Made by a program: the position numbers and the translations under genes
The notes under the pieces: model-generated
The model's input: the letters and a program-made list of their open reading frames with translations, nothing else
Databases searched by the model: none
What the model was told of the DNA's origin: nothing
In this document: positions 42,433 to 53,865 of the stretch, in pieces
Numbering within the stretch: position 1 is the first letter of the stretch
Layout of the letters: each line of letters begins with the position of its first letter
DNA from: Heligmosomoides polygyrus polygyrus
Lineage: Eukaryota; Nematoda; Chromadorea; Rhabditida; Heligmosomidae
Length of the DNA stretch: 64,000 bases
Direction: 5' to 3'
Assembly: GCA_947396885.1 (NCBI GenBank)
Contig: OX377203.1
Span: forward strand, 30,383,253-30,447,252

Positions 42433-43657
42433 TCAGAGGTGGGCCAGCTCCCACTGGCACTGCTGCATGTCTTGCTCCATACGGTTGAGCTCCCTTCTTG
42501 CTTCCTCCATTCTGTACGGTATGGTGCAGAGTGCCGAATGGTGACCGGAATCGGTAGGCGTGTACTGTTCAAAGATGGTGCGTTCGGCTCTTTTGCAGTA
42601 GAAACACTTCTTGTCCTTATAGCTGCAAAAGCCTCTCCTTTCACAGTGCTCCATACACCGGGTACATCTTCCGCGCTTCACAACGATGTCGTAGCGGTCA
42701 TCCCCATTGGGCACGACTGGGCACGATTCAGAGTAATGCCCGCCAGCTTCCCTACAAAATACACATTCCATCGTCGAGCAGATGCCCTGCGATATCCATT
42801 CGCGCTTCCTTTCGGGATGGCTCGTAGGCCTCGTTGAATGGCCCTCGCTCTGTCCTCGAGTTCCGCTAGTCGCTCCCTAAGGAACTCCCTTCTCAGTTGA
42901 TGACGTTGCTCAATTTCGTCGTCTGCTTCGCGCTCCCTTTCCAGACCCTCTCCGTCCTGAGAGTTGTCTTCTGATCTCATTTCGAGATCATCCGGATCAT
43001 TCATGTCCTGCAAGTCTTCATCGCCCTGTTCTTGGACATGTACTTCTTCTACCATCCTTTCCCAGTACTCTGGGTCATCTGCGGGGACTCTCTTACCACC
43101 GCTCTTGCTTCCTGTTCCCGTGCTTCCCTCTCGTTCTCGAGACGTTGGATGTGGTTCTCAAGTTCGTCTATTCTTCCTTGCAGCTGCAACTCGCGCGCTC
43201 CCTTCTCTCTTTCTAGATGTTCGACCTTGCTGTGGAGCTCCTTAACCTTCTCTTGCAGCTGCTTTACCATCGCTTCCCTATCGTCCTTCTGTTCGTTCAG
43301 CTCCTTCAGTTGTTGTAATAGCTCCTCGTACGAACAGCCTGATTCCCTCGATGGTTTTTGCTTCCTTAATGTGCCTTCTTCGGCTGTGAGATAACTCTCC
43401 ATGTCGTCGATGGCGACCAGGAGAGCGCGACGCTGCTCTCTCATGTCCCTTATGGTCGTCCATATCTGTTGCTCGATTGTCTTCTCGTCCACACGGTCCT
43501 TCTTCGCTTGCTCTTTATGGACCGATGCTCTCGCAATATAACGGCTTCCCAAACGAGCCAACTTCTCCCGAGCCTTCAACGAATCGCGGATCAACTTCTG
43601 CGTAGTCGTCAACTTGGTCAGAGGTTGTTTGGCATCTACGTGCTTGTTCTTTTCCAT
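42433..43657 (-). pseudogene. accessory ORF between pol and 3' LTR: coiled coil plus zinc knuckle
   Basis: Three overlapping frames (43657-43049, 43055-42678, 42771-42433) look like one original gene of about 400 codons broken by two small frameshifts. The N-terminal part is a long Glu/Lys/Gln-rich heptad coiled coil (about residues 95-200), followed by an acidic linker. The C-terminal part has a CVFCREAGGHYSESC knuckle (C-x2-C-x5-H-x4-C) and further Cys pairs (RCTRC, KCFYC). No hydrophobic signal or membrane segment is visible, so it is not an obvious envelope gene. Function unknown; a second nucleocapsid-like or nucleic-acid-binding protein is one possibility. Breaks are described only, not repaired. 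Confidence 0.6.
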
Positions 43658-43834
43658 TTGTCTCCAGTGTTCGACCAGCAGACGGCTTTACTGCTTCTGA
43701 TGGTTCCACTCTTCGGTCGTTACTGTTAACGATCTCACTACCATGGACCACTGCATTTCACGGTTGTTCATGACGCGCTCCCAGAAAATATCGTTGGACT
43801 CGCTGTCCAGTCTGAAATTATTATGCTTCAAGCT

Positions 43835-44528
43835 TCACAGAGGTAACAAGGTAGTGACAAACGCGCTCACTCTATCATTCTTGCTTCCTTTCGCTTCTTT
43901 GACGATGCGTTCGAGGTAGCAACACTTTTGTTTGCCATTTTTAATCAAACACTCTAATCTGTAAGTGCTCAGCTTCACTACCTTGTTGAAGTTTGAGACT
44001 TTATATACATGATTAATGAAGCTACTTATGAAATTTTGAGTAGGTTGAACGGTTTGTTGTGGCTCCCAGTGATTTACACTCGACCCCGCCTCTACTTTAA
44101 GTGACATAACCATGACGGAGACCAAGTTACGCGTCAATCTAGCATAGTCCAGTCGATCTTGCCGTCGAAGATCGTAACGTGATGGCTCTGCCACTTTCGG
44201 ACGATCTTCTGTCATCTCGATATCAGTCTCTCGACGTGAATCTGACGAGCTTCCCGGAGCTTGCTCCACTGTCGTCCGTTCCGGATCCTCGTCCGTTACT
44301 TTGTCGTCCAGTTCGAGTGGCACTGGGAGATTGAGCGGTCTTCTTATTTTCCTTCTTGACGGAAGTACAACTACTGCTTCGCGTACTACCCCTTCGCTGT
44401 TGTGGATTAGTTCCTCGATTCGTCCCATTCTCCATGTGTATCGAGGTTGTAATGAGTCGCCAAACTAGAACGACTTGTCCCCATTTCGATGCGATTTGCG
44501 CTCCCCGTTTGGTTGTAGCTTCTCGCAC
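43835..44528 (-). pseudogene. integrase C-terminal (DUF5641-like) region
   Basis: Two overlapping frames carry SLREKHVREA and GRIEELIHNSEGVVREAVV-like segments, followed by a basic RKIRRPLNLPVPLE stretch. This is the usual tail of BEL/Pao integrases. A frameshift near 44420 separates them. The trailing part to 43835 is unrecognised. Confidence 0.65.
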
Positions 44529-44558
44529 GTGCTTCTCCCTAAGGGACGTTAGATAGTG

Positions 44559-45300
44559 CTACTGCCAGAACTGCTCTATAATCCTGGTTGAACTTTCTAT
44601 GGCTTTAATGACCTGTCTTTTCGTTAGCGATGTGCTCTGTTCCGCCAGCGTTTGGTAGTCTGGGTCGTCTTCATTTGACTCCTCTGCTTGTAGCGGAGGT
44701 GTTACCTCAAATTGGTTCTGGAGAAAGTCTATAGGCCTCAAAGCGCGCTGCTCGTGGTCTTCCGCTTCCACATAGACTAGCGGTCTTGTATTGAGCATGG
44801 CTTCGATCTCAACTATAAGCGTTTGCAGCTCTTCCCTTGTCGGAGTCGCTTTCCGCAACGTTTTGTACATCGCCAATTTCACTGATTTGATGAGGCGTTC
44901 ATACACCCCTCCTTGCCAGGGTGCAAACGGGGTGATCCGTGTCCATTGTATCGTTCGGCAGCTTATCTCCCTTGCAACGATTGGATCGTTTTGCGCTGCC
45001 TGAAAGCATTCTGCTAGAATTTCGTCTCCCAACGTGAAGGTGGGGCGTTGTCGCAGGTTATCGTCTTCGGCACTCCTCTTCTCGCGAAGAATCTACGCAA
45101 TACTTGTAGAAATACGTTGGCCGATTTGTCCTGGACCAGATCTAGATGAATCAGTCTGGTCACTAAGCAGGTAATGATGCATCCGTAGCATTTTTCTGCG
45201 CTTCCTTCGCTCTTGATTGACAGAGGTCCGAAGTAATCGAGACCTACGTGCTCAAAGGGTCGTGACCTTATTACCCTCCTCGATGGTAGATCTCCTTGCT
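44559..45300 (-). pseudogene. integrase catalytic core
   Basis: On the minus strand a GLDYFGPL segment (first catalytic Asp, about 45240), CDNAP (second Asp, about 45050) and GGVYERLIKSVK (catalytic Glu, about 44910) occur in order. A frameshift lies just after CDNAP. The frame downstream of it runs from 45032 to 44559 and includes LRPIDFL. Confidence 0.8.
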
Positions 45301-45307
45301 CTGGGTT

Positions 45308-46438
45308 TCATCTTCTGGCTTCTGCGCATCTCCTTATGATGCTCGTCGCTTCCGCTCTTAACTTGGGTATCCAGTAGTGCTCCCTTACGCGACACATGGT
45401 GTGACTGATGTTGGCGTGTAACTCTCTGTGGCATTCCCTTATGATCAGTCCGGACAACCATGTTCTTTGCAGGACCAGCATTGGGAACATTGCTTCCTCG
45501 TTCAGCTCGCTCTTTCCCAGACGGCCTTTACACCGCCAAATTCCTTGCTGATCCAAATACGGATTCAAGTGACGGAATGCTGCTATTGTCTTCGCGCCAA
45601 TCCTTTCCAGTTGGTGCTGCTTTACGATGGCTTTGCACGCTTGCTTCACCTCCAATCCATTTGGAACTTGAGAATCGGACAGCGCGTTTGCGTCGAACAA
45701 CAGCGATAGTTGGATCTGTGCTGTCTTTCTATTGTTTCGACGCGCTACGGTTTTCTGAATGAAGCGTAAGACATACGCGACAATTCTTTGGACACTCCGA
45801 TAATCGGATGTCCTAATCTTGTAAAATATATCCGAATGCGTTGTTGTCACTTGAGCCAAGATTCTGGTTTGCTCTGGATCTTCCGTCCTTTCCACGTCGG
45901 AGTCTTGCTGCTTTGCCGTTCCATAGCACGCTTCCTCGAGCTTTATTGGACGATAAGCGCTTCCCCAGTCCTCCATGGACTGTGAAAGAAACTGCGGACC
46001 ATTCCACCAGAAATGGTCATAGAATTGTGATTTGTCCACTCCTCGTGTGGCCAGATCTGCTGGATTTTCTTGTGATGAAATGTAGCCAACTTGTACCTGG
46101 CATCCTGTTTCTTCCAAGTGATTAATTATGCTGCGTATTTCGACTACGCGATTCCTGACGAACGGAGGTGTGTCAAGACACTGTTTCGTCCCTATCCAGT
46201 TTAGAGCTATTTCCGAGTCTGATAGGATAAGGACGCGCTTCACTGTTACTACTGACGAGAGTTGATGCAATATTGAAATGCCCAATCTTGCTGCCAGTCT
46301 TAAAGCGCTCAACTCCAACTTCGGTATGGTCATTTTCGATATTATAGGAGGCAATCTCGCCTTCGCCATCACGAGATTTGATGACGATCTGTACAGGTAC
46401 GCGCACGCGGCGTACGCTTCAGTGCTTACTTCGGCCAT
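45308..46438 (-). pseudogene. BEL/Pao RNase H and integrase zinc-binding domain
   Basis: A 376-codon open frame. It starts with an AYAACAYLY RNase H segment, followed by IPKLELSALRLAARLG, LILSDSEIALNWI (catalytic Asp) and the QENPADLATRGV motif typical of Pao-type RNase H. The C-terminal third has HRELHANISHTMCRVREHYW, the H-x3-H part of the integrase zinc finger. It joins the RT frame within a few bases (46426-46438), where a frame change occurs. Confidence 0.85.
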
Positions 46439-47307
46439 AAGATGAGCTGCGCTTCCGAGAACTTCAGCATAAGAAACCGTTGTATAGTCCTCTGAAATCC
46501 ATCGATTGCTTCACAAATGGATTCCCATTGCTCCACACGTTCCTGTGAAAGCTCTGTGTCCCATGCCAGACCGTCTTTCCATAGTGACTGCAGGAACACT
46601 CGCGCTACATGGACCAAGGGTAGCATCCATCCCATCGGGTCGTATATGGATGCGATCGCACTCGCTATAGTCCGCTTTGTCAGCTTCCCTTGCTTTGGTA
46701 CGTCGTAGACGACTTGCATTCTGTCTTCTGACGTGCTCCATTTTATGCCAAGGGTTTTCGGATGGTCCTCGGTAGCTTTGTCTGCTGTTGGTATGGTCTC
46801 CATGACTACACTATTATTGGATATGAATTCTCGAAGATTCATCTGCAATTCTTCGAAGATTGCTTTTGTCCTGGAATACACTTGAAGTCCGTCTTCAGGC
46901 GTATCCGTTGTGAGAATTATGTTGTCGACGAAAAGATTCTCCTTGATTTCCTTTACGAGTTTGACGTCGTTTGGATATTGATCCAAATGGTAATACGTTG
47001 TTGCTGCTAGCAAAAACGGCGAAGGTAACAATCCAAATGTTACCCGTGTAAACCGATAGGATTGTATGTTGTCCACCGTAGGGAGTTTCTTGTGGTCTCG
47101 CAACCACAAACAACGGGTGGCATCCCTATCAGCTTCCTGTAGCCTCACTTGCAGAAACGCTTTTTCAATGTCCGATATGAGCGCTACCTTTCGTTCAAGC
47201 TGGACCTGTCCTGTTAATAAGTGTCCTAAGCGGATGGACAATAGGTACAGGCCTGAAGGAAGTCGCACTTGCGCTTGGTCTTCATATATGAAGTACATAT
47301 ATGCCAT
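46426..47307 (-). pseudogene. BEL/Pao reverse transcriptase, N-terminally deleted
   Basis: 293-codon frame with VALISDIEKAFLQV (first catalytic Asp), a YRFTRVTFGLLPSPFLLAAT core, and NLFVDNIIL as the FVDN palm box, all characteristic of Pao-type RTs. The frame begins with RLPSGLYLLSIRLGHLLTG, which belongs to the preceding A17-type protease region, and runs directly into the RT palm. The usual fingers/N-terminal part of about 200-300 residues appears to be missing. Confidence 0.85.
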
Positions 47308-47640
47308 AAGGGATCGCTTCCTAGTAGAATCATTGGTTTAACTGTATGCGCTTTCACCATGTTGACCTTAAGCTTCCTCTCCTTGATAAAGGCAACGTCC
47401 TTATCCAGTATCGGAGGCGTGCGCAACGCGCTTGTCAAAGTAGTATGAGTGAGAAGCTGCAACACGTGTGGCTCCCCATTGTCGTTCCATATCTCTAGCG
47501 GGACCTTCCTGGTTGGACATTCGAGTTCGTTCTCTGAGCCAAATGTCCGTACGCGCAAAGTTGTCGCGCTCATCGTTGGTAGATTGAGTTCATCTGCCAG
47601 CTTTTGGTCGATAAAGGAGCACTCCGTCACTATCGGTCCC
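47226..47640 (-). pseudogene. BEL/Pao aspartic protease region
   Basis: The active-site LLDSG lies at the end of the gag frame near 47645. One frameshift later the downstream protease frame (47630-47226) continues with an FIDQKLADELNL segment and a MILLGSDPLW segment. A further frame change leads into the RT frame. Confidence 0.75.
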
Positions 47641-49175
47641 GGAATCTAACAAGGCCGGTATCCTTCTCAACTTACGCGTCGAAGGATCCATGATCGTGAG
47701 CTCCCCTATCGGTAGGTAAGTCTCCCTGACGCTTGTGAGAGATTCGCTTGCATGGAACTCCGATATTTGATCATCTTCTTCTTCGTCACTATCCACTTCT
47801 TGATTGTGATAGTGATTGCTGAGCTGTTTAGCTGCCTGTGGTGTGGAGTCCGGTTTCTCACTAACCTTAGCTCTCCCTTTTGCTCCCACAGGTGCTTGCT
47901 TGTCCTTACGCGCTACTGGTGGCGTACCGGGTAACGGTGCTGTTGTCTTGTTGTCAGACTTGAAACAGCAGGACGTGTGGTGTCTTCCTTGACATGCGAA
48001 ACAGACACGCTTCCTGCACTCCGCTGTGCTGTGCTGTGGGGAAGAGCATACGAAGCATAACCTATGCTCCCTTAGGTAGTTCGTCCGCTCTTGGGGCGTT
48101 GCGTACCTGGTACATGCTGCGGCTTTGTGATCCTGGCCGCAGTACATGCATGGGAAGGTCCCACGCAGAGATTGTCCCTTGGCCGGTCTCTCCTCACGTA
48201 GTCGTTGTTGTGCTGTGCTACCCTCCTTTGAGGTAAATAGCGCGATTTTCTCTTGGCTGGAGATATACTTATCCAATGTGTCGAGAAGATTTTGCATTAG
48301 AAAGGGTTCCTCCATGGAACACTTCCTTTCTAATATCTTCCTTTGGGCGCGCTCAGGGAATTTAGATAGGACTTGCTTGATGAGCCATTGACTGTCTACC
48401 TGCTCCCCTCCATCCCGTAGCTGAGAGATGATGACATGAAGTTGATCGAGTAGCGCACGTTGTTCCTTGATGGCTGGAGAATTCAACGTTGCCGACTCCA
48501 ATCGCGCTATCAAATGGTGCATTAATTCCTCCTTGTCGCCATACTTCGCTTGGAGGAAGTCGACTGCCTTTTGGTAGTTGGCCTCTGTGACCTGGAACCG
48601 CATTGCTGCATTGCTTGAAGAGGCTCTCCCTTTAATGCGCTGAGGAGGTAGTTGAACTTGAAAAGCGCTGGTATAGGTTGTGAGTGGACGTTGGCATTGA
48701 ACAGGATTCAGAAGTTATCCCAGTCCCATATGCTTCCTGTGAACTTCGGGATGGGCAATGTTGGCAGGTCGATCTTCCTTGCTTCTTGGATTGTGGAGCC
48801 ATGCCCGCTCTCCGACGCGGATGACTGAGGGGCACTGGTGCTCTCATCCGATGTCCAGGATCGGATTCGACCGTGCAATTGTAAAGTTAAGTCGAATGCC
48901 GCGGAAGGAGTTGCTTCCGTCATGGTCCTGTATTGCTCAAAGTCATTTAACTCCGAGGCTGAAGCTCCACTAGTTGCCTTGTCCAATGCGCTTGCATACT
49001 CTTGTAGTGCTTCCTCAACCTTCTTCGTGCAGATATCCACTGCAGCTATCCTTCCTTGTGTGGCCCTGTAGTCCTCCTCGGTCGTGCTTCCTTGCTGACG
49101 TGCTTCCGCTGCTACTGCTTCCAGCTTCCAATAGTTTGTGAGCTTCCTTTTGCACGTGCTCAGCTGGACTTCCAT
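47640..49175 (-). pseudogene. BEL/Pao gag with three CCHC knuckles
   Basis: The N-terminal frame (49175-48708) ends at a stop just after a FTGSIWDWDNF motif of the DUF1759 type. It resumes in another frame (48603-47590) with VTEANYQKAVDFLQAKYG. Three zinc knuckles follow: CMYCGQDHKAAAC, CFVCSSPQHSTAEC and CFACQGRHHTSCC. An acidic linker leads into the protease. At least one frameshift separates the two halves. Confidence 0.85.
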
Positions 49176-49493
49176 CGTCCAGTAGTACCCAATAGACTAC
49201 AGCTTCACACAAATTAAAAGTTATGTTATCGAAAGATTGAGAAGGTAAAGGTAAATTACTTTTATAGTTTAATTTTCTTACGTGCGCTCCCTTTCCTTTG
49301 AATGTTTACGCGCTTCCAGAAGTAATTTACCCTACAACAGCTAATGCGATCGCTTCGCTCTTAAGGTTAGCTTGCTTCACTCTTTTTTCGAAGTTCAATT
49401 TCCCACCTGTATCAGTTCGTCATCCTCCTTGGCGCTTGCTTCGCTCCAGTTGGTCGATGCACCAATTTCGGCTCGCTGCGCTTCCAATCCTTT

Positions 49494-49506
49494 GGCCAAT
49501 GCACCA
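49494..49506 (-). promoter_or_regulatory. primer-binding site, tRNA-Gly-like
   Basis: The minus strand reads TGGTGCATTGGCC one base inside the 5' LTR. This differs at one base from the complement of a typical tRNA-Gly 3' end. A second partial copy (TGGTGCATCGACC, 49452-49464) lies 42 bp further in, next to another copy of the LTR-end word. Confidence 0.6.
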
Positions 49507-49507
49507 A

Positions 49508-50255
49508 TTTCGGCCCGACGGTGACTTGCACGTAGAAGAATGAACTGCTCGCACAATCACAATATGTGACACCACGCGGTATAGAATTAAGAATAGAACG
49601 GGCACATCCGTCGAGGCGAAACCTCAAACTTGGGTAATTAAACCTTTATTACGAATATAATACAACATAACAATAACACAACTAACATACAACAATGAGA
49701 TACACGATTAATACCCTAAGGATGATGATCACTACGCACTGTGGCCTCCCGGCTTCTAAAGTGGACCGCTCCCGAGGGCAGCAAGAGACGATCATGAATC
49801 ATGACACCTTCTCTACACCAGACCTTGCTCCCCTAAGTGCTCGTTCACCCTTTAGACTTGCTTCCCTCCAACTCTTAGCTTGAGTCCCAACCGCGCTCCC
49901 TTTCTCGGTCGCCTCCCAGAGTCCTAGCGCTCCCCCAGCTCAGTCACCGGACCAGCGAAGACCCCAGAGACCCCAACCGAAGAGTGACAAGAATGGAAAA
50001 AGGAAAAGGCCGACCAGCGGCCGACGGCGGCAGTCCACTGCCTCGCGCTGCCTTCTCTCGACGCTCGCTTCCCGCCACAACCGCATCGACCTGAACGATT
50101 ATTGATGGGTCACGTTTGCGATCGCCACGAGCGCCTCGGAGGAGACGGCAATGCCGTCAACGTCAATGCACTTCCCAAGTGAAGCCTAATGGATCGCATT
50201 AAATCAAGAGGAAAAAGAAGATAAAGGAATAATAAAAAGGGTCGGCTTTGCCGAC
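49508..50255 (-). repeat. 5' LTR of BEL/Pao element
   Basis: 748 bp, matching 41651-42412 with scattered substitutions and a short deletion near 50125. It contains the promoter side of the minus-oriented element. Confidence 0.9.
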
Positions 50256-50256
50256 G

Positions 50257-50605
50257 CGCGTCGCGGACACGTGGCAGTTTCGAAAACGAGGTCAGCGCGG
50301 TCAGTCGATGTGGAGGACGGCCGATGGTCGGTCGGTGGCTGCTCACGGCTCCGCAGACTCTCCCTGAACGACGAAAGCAATTACCACATGGGCAGTTTGG
50401 ATGGCACACACCCTGGAGTCCCTTCCCTAGCCTGATTCTGAGAGAACCCCAGCTGCGCACTCCCCTGAGCGCGCACAGCTATGAAGGAAAGATTTCGCGC
50501 TCTGTCGCAAAGATGCGTGAAAATATTGCGGCGGGTGCGTGCGTGCGATGAGCGCTCGCGGCGTAGCGAAGGAAGAATAACCGCGATCGAATTTTCTTTG
50601 AGTAT
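50257..50605 (+). repeat. right part of the older inverted-repeat element
   Basis: Ends with CGCTCGCGGCGTAGCGAAGGAAGAATAACCGCGATCGAATTTTC, the inverted partner of 41595-41650. The interior (GGTCAGTCGATGTGGAGGA.., ACACACCCTGGAGTCCCTTCCCTAGCC) matches 62640-62905, an uninterrupted relative. Confidence 0.6.
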
Positions 50606-51119
50606 CACTCGATCAATGGTTATACATATTGTTGTAGAACATCTTGATGCTTATCTTATGTTCCCTGGTTTTTTGATTTCGGTCTGTGTCAGTTTCCGTC
50701 CGCTGGTTGAAGGGTGAATATCTAAAATGCTCTCTGAGGAAGAGATCCCTATTACTTTGCTTTACGAGTTCAAACTGGAGTGGAAAGCTGTGCACGCTCA
50801 TGAAAATATAGTGGAAGCGTGGGGACCAGATGTCTTTTCAGTTCGCAGTACCTAACTCTGGTTTTAAAATCCTGGTCCGAATACAGAAGCCTTCAAAGTG
50901 AGCTAGGCTGAAGTCGGATCTTTGGAGTGTTATAACGATATATTGCTGAGATCAAAACTGTAGCGCCAGGCGGAGCTCGAACTCGCCCTCCCCTTGCTAA
51001 CCGGCAGAATGCTCCTCGACATTTCATTCGGCGCAGTTTGATCGAACACAACATCCATACCTTGGGAGAAGCAGCAAACCATCGTTGTAACAACATATAA
51101 CATCAGTGACGGCCACATC

Positions 51120-51660
51120 ACCTTAAATGAAATGATTTGGAATCTTGAACGTGACGGTAACTTCCCAAAACCACTGGTGGAGCCAGCTCCTCGAAAAGTG
51201 CTCGCGATTAGTGGAAGAACTTGAACAAGTGTCACTTTCGTCCGTCGTGAAAGGTTTGGAAAAAATGCTAAGGTAAAAAATGGATCAGTTGGTACTCCAT
51301 CAGTTAACCGTTCAGCAGCTATTCAGCTCATCACCGAGTTCAAGAATTCGGGTGAAGACATCGGCACGGATATCTACCGTTTCCAAATTGACAAAAGGCG
51401 TCGGTTAGTTGAAAGCGTAAGCCCACCAGAGGTCATCAGAAAAGTTTAGATCCTTCATGATAGTTCCAGACCACACGTATCACGAAAAGCGCTCAAGAAG
51501 ATGAACGACTTCGGCCATGGAGTACCGTCTCATCCAGCACACTCTCCAACGGACTACCACATTTCCATAGACTTCAACGAACTCATCAAGGCAGGATGTT
51601 CAAAAGTCGGGTCGATCCTAATGCCTTCTTCAACAAATTTATTGATTGCAAAAATTTAAA
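51120..51660 (+). pseudogene. decayed mariner transposase C-terminal part
   Basis: Fragments near 51450-51600 read HDSSRPHVSRKALKK and HPAHSPTDYHISI, the degraded counterparts of the HDNA and PYSPDL-DYH motifs of mariner transposases, with stops and frameshifts. Upstream, a TPSVNRSAAIQLI segment (about 51290) precedes it. Ends not found. Confidence 0.6.
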
Positions 51661-53324
51661 GAACCTTTTTCATAAGGATACCTATGACCGCGCGCAGCCA
51701 TAACAGAAACATTTATTTATTCATTTATAACTGTACCTTAAGTGCGCTAAAAAACGGGAAAATAACACCCAGCAATCCATAATCTTAGCAACCTAATAAG
51801 GAAACAACAATGTAAAACAGCGCAGAGTCACTATGCCCTGCTATATCGTTATTTTTAAGTGTTCTACAGCAATCAGAAGCCCGACACAAGGAGCCTGACC
51901 CAACGATTGCCAGTAAAATGAGAATAAGAGTAATAAGTAATTTAAATTAAGCATAGTATAAGCAAATAGTTTCATCGTCGTGTAACGGTGCAGAGATCGG
52001 CTAGGCAACCAGTATAGCTATAGCGTGATTCCGATTGGAAGAAAAATCACTTTCGAGCAGCATATAAGGAAGCACCTAGGAGTTCGGTCTTAATTCCGGT
52101 CATACCTAGGCCTTCATTACGCTTCCGTACGTTTCCATAGGAACTGAGTTAGCCCGTTAGTGATAAGAAATATGCCAACTCTGATGATGCTTATTTTGTT
52201 CAAGAAAGTTTTTGAGTTAAGTTGAACGTTTGAAGTATTGCGCGCTAAAACACTGTTTATTAGTACACAGCTTAATACAGCTGTCACGTTAGTGATAAGA
52301 TATTCACCATACAGCTAAGCGAGTGCAAGATTTTCAAGCTTATCCTTAGCTCCACAATTAGTGCACAACAAGCTGCATACGGTTCGGTAGTTTGCTGCAA
52401 TACGGACGAATTTGGGGGAGGTTTGAATTCCAAGCGTCTTCGGTCAAGTTACGCCTTTCCGAATTTAACCATTCTCTACCCAAACGTAGAAAGTGGATGC
52501 GGCTTCTCTTCCTCATTACAGAGATAGTAGCAGTGTCGTCTCCAAGTTGCAGATTAAACGCGCCTCCATCTATTTCATCTTTACCACTCTAGAACTCCCA
52601 TAAAGTGTGCCTTAAAACGATGGGAAAAAATTTGATAGCAACAGTTTCTCATTTTTAGTGCCGAAGAGTGTCCGTTAAGGCTCCAGTTGAAGCGTTAGCT
52701 CTCCTCAAGAAACGGTATATCATAAACCGTGTGGAAACCATCTCATAAGGATACGATTTTTCCTGAGCATGTTAATGGCTTTGCATCAAGTTGGCTTCCT
52801 TTTGATTACTGATGTGCGTATTCTGTTGATTTTTCGTTGTATCTTGAAACAAATGCTGTCTTCTTTTTTCCTGAAAAGTTTCCCTTATGCATTCGTAACA
52901 AACAGAACATAACATGAAAGCACGAACAACAGAAACACCTTTAAGGAACAGATTGCCGACGGAAGAAGCTGGACCTATCATCGTGTTGGTGCGGATTAGC
53001 TGAAGATGAATGCGATGAATGCTTTATTTTTTGTTTGAGTACTCGAAATGAGCTGGAAAGGTAGAGCGTAGCGAAAGGATGCGGTCTTCTGCTACCCTGG
53101 ATGCTGCAATCAACGATGTTTGTCGCGATCCGCTTTGCCACTCTTGTTGCTACCCTTAAAGGTGTTTATTCGGAGTGGATTAAAGGAGCGAAGCACAAGG
53201 CATGTGTGTATCTACGAAGTGAAAGAGTTTGAAAGCTGTTTTAGTGCTCTAGAAAGCTGAGGAGGAGTCTACGTGTTCTGTGTACAATCAGTGTAGTACG
53301 AAAAACATTAGAAACCATATTTAC
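51661..53324. other. no gene established
   Basis: About 1.7 kb of AT-rich sequence with scattered short frames only (52392-52592 plus, 52772-53141 minus). A GATTGCAG acceptor-like word near 53100 on the minus strand could belong to the same transcript as the small exon at 53325-53384, but I cannot support a gene model. Confidence 0.35.
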
Positions 53325-53384
53325 CTCAAATGAATCTTCCTCTTCGTCCTTTTCCTTCGATTTCTTCTCCTCAACCGTGGACTT
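53325..53384 (-). other. possible orphan exon, Lys/Glu-rich
   Basis: A 60-bp open segment on the minus strand is bounded by CGCTTTAG and GAG/GTAAAT. It would encode 20 residues that are almost all charged, starting KSTVEEKKSKEKDEEED. Splice signals at both ends are good, but no partner exon was identified. Confidence 0.3.
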
Positions 53385-53612
53385 CTAAAGCGAGGAAGGT
53401 CAGTCGCCGATCTCATTGAAGTGCTTACAGTTTCTATTAGGTTGAAACAAAACAATTTCTCGGGCATTCACAATCGAGAACAATGTTCACAGCACCTTGA
53501 TCATTGCGCGGAAGCAAGATCTCGGAAAGGAAGAAGAGGAAAGAACGCCCTGCAAAAACGGCTTCAACGGTCCCTTTAATCTGTTTCATAGGAGGTATTA
53601 TGACTTTGGGCG

Positions 53613-53865
53613 CGTGTAGTGCAGTCGTAGGAGGCGCCAACTGTCGCGTGCACCCGACACAGGTCCCAAGTTCGGATTTTCCGCCCAGGCCAACCAAGCC
53701 TTCCATCCCTCCGGGGTCGGTGAGTTGGTACCAGACTTGTTTGGGAAAGATAGAGCGTTGACTTGTTCATCGGCTGGCCACCGCAAGTCATTGTATGGCC
53801 AAATACGCATTTAAATCGCCTCCACGATATCCAATGGAAGTAGAATGCGTGGCGCATCCCGAAAG
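53613..53865 (+). repeat. SINE-like dispersed repeat, copy d (best preserved)
   Basis: The head GGCGCGTGTAGTGCAGTCGTAGGAGGCGCC with a downstream AAGTTCGGAT word looks tRNA-derived. The body and the GCGTGGCGCATCCC tail match copy a in inverted orientation. Confidence 0.65.

Larger units (their letters stand above)
41651..50256 (-). mobile_element. BEL/Pao-type LTR retrotransposon, degraded
   Basis: 8.6-kb element on the minus strand with two LTRs, a tRNA-type primer-binding site, a polypurine tract, and the domain order gag, aspartic protease, RT, RNase H, integrase that defines BEL/Pao. A candidate 5-bp target duplication CGCGT flanks it (41646-41650 and 50257-50261). The CG-rich flanks make this suggestive rather than decisive. 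LTRs differ at about 8 of 140 positions compared by eye, so the insertion is not recent. Several frameshifts and an internal deletion make it defective. Confidence 0.92.

Noticed and set aside
42433..43657. Env gene for the BEL/Pao element
   Set aside because: No signal peptide, transmembrane segment or glycoprotein-like cysteine pattern. The segment is coiled coil plus zinc knuckle.
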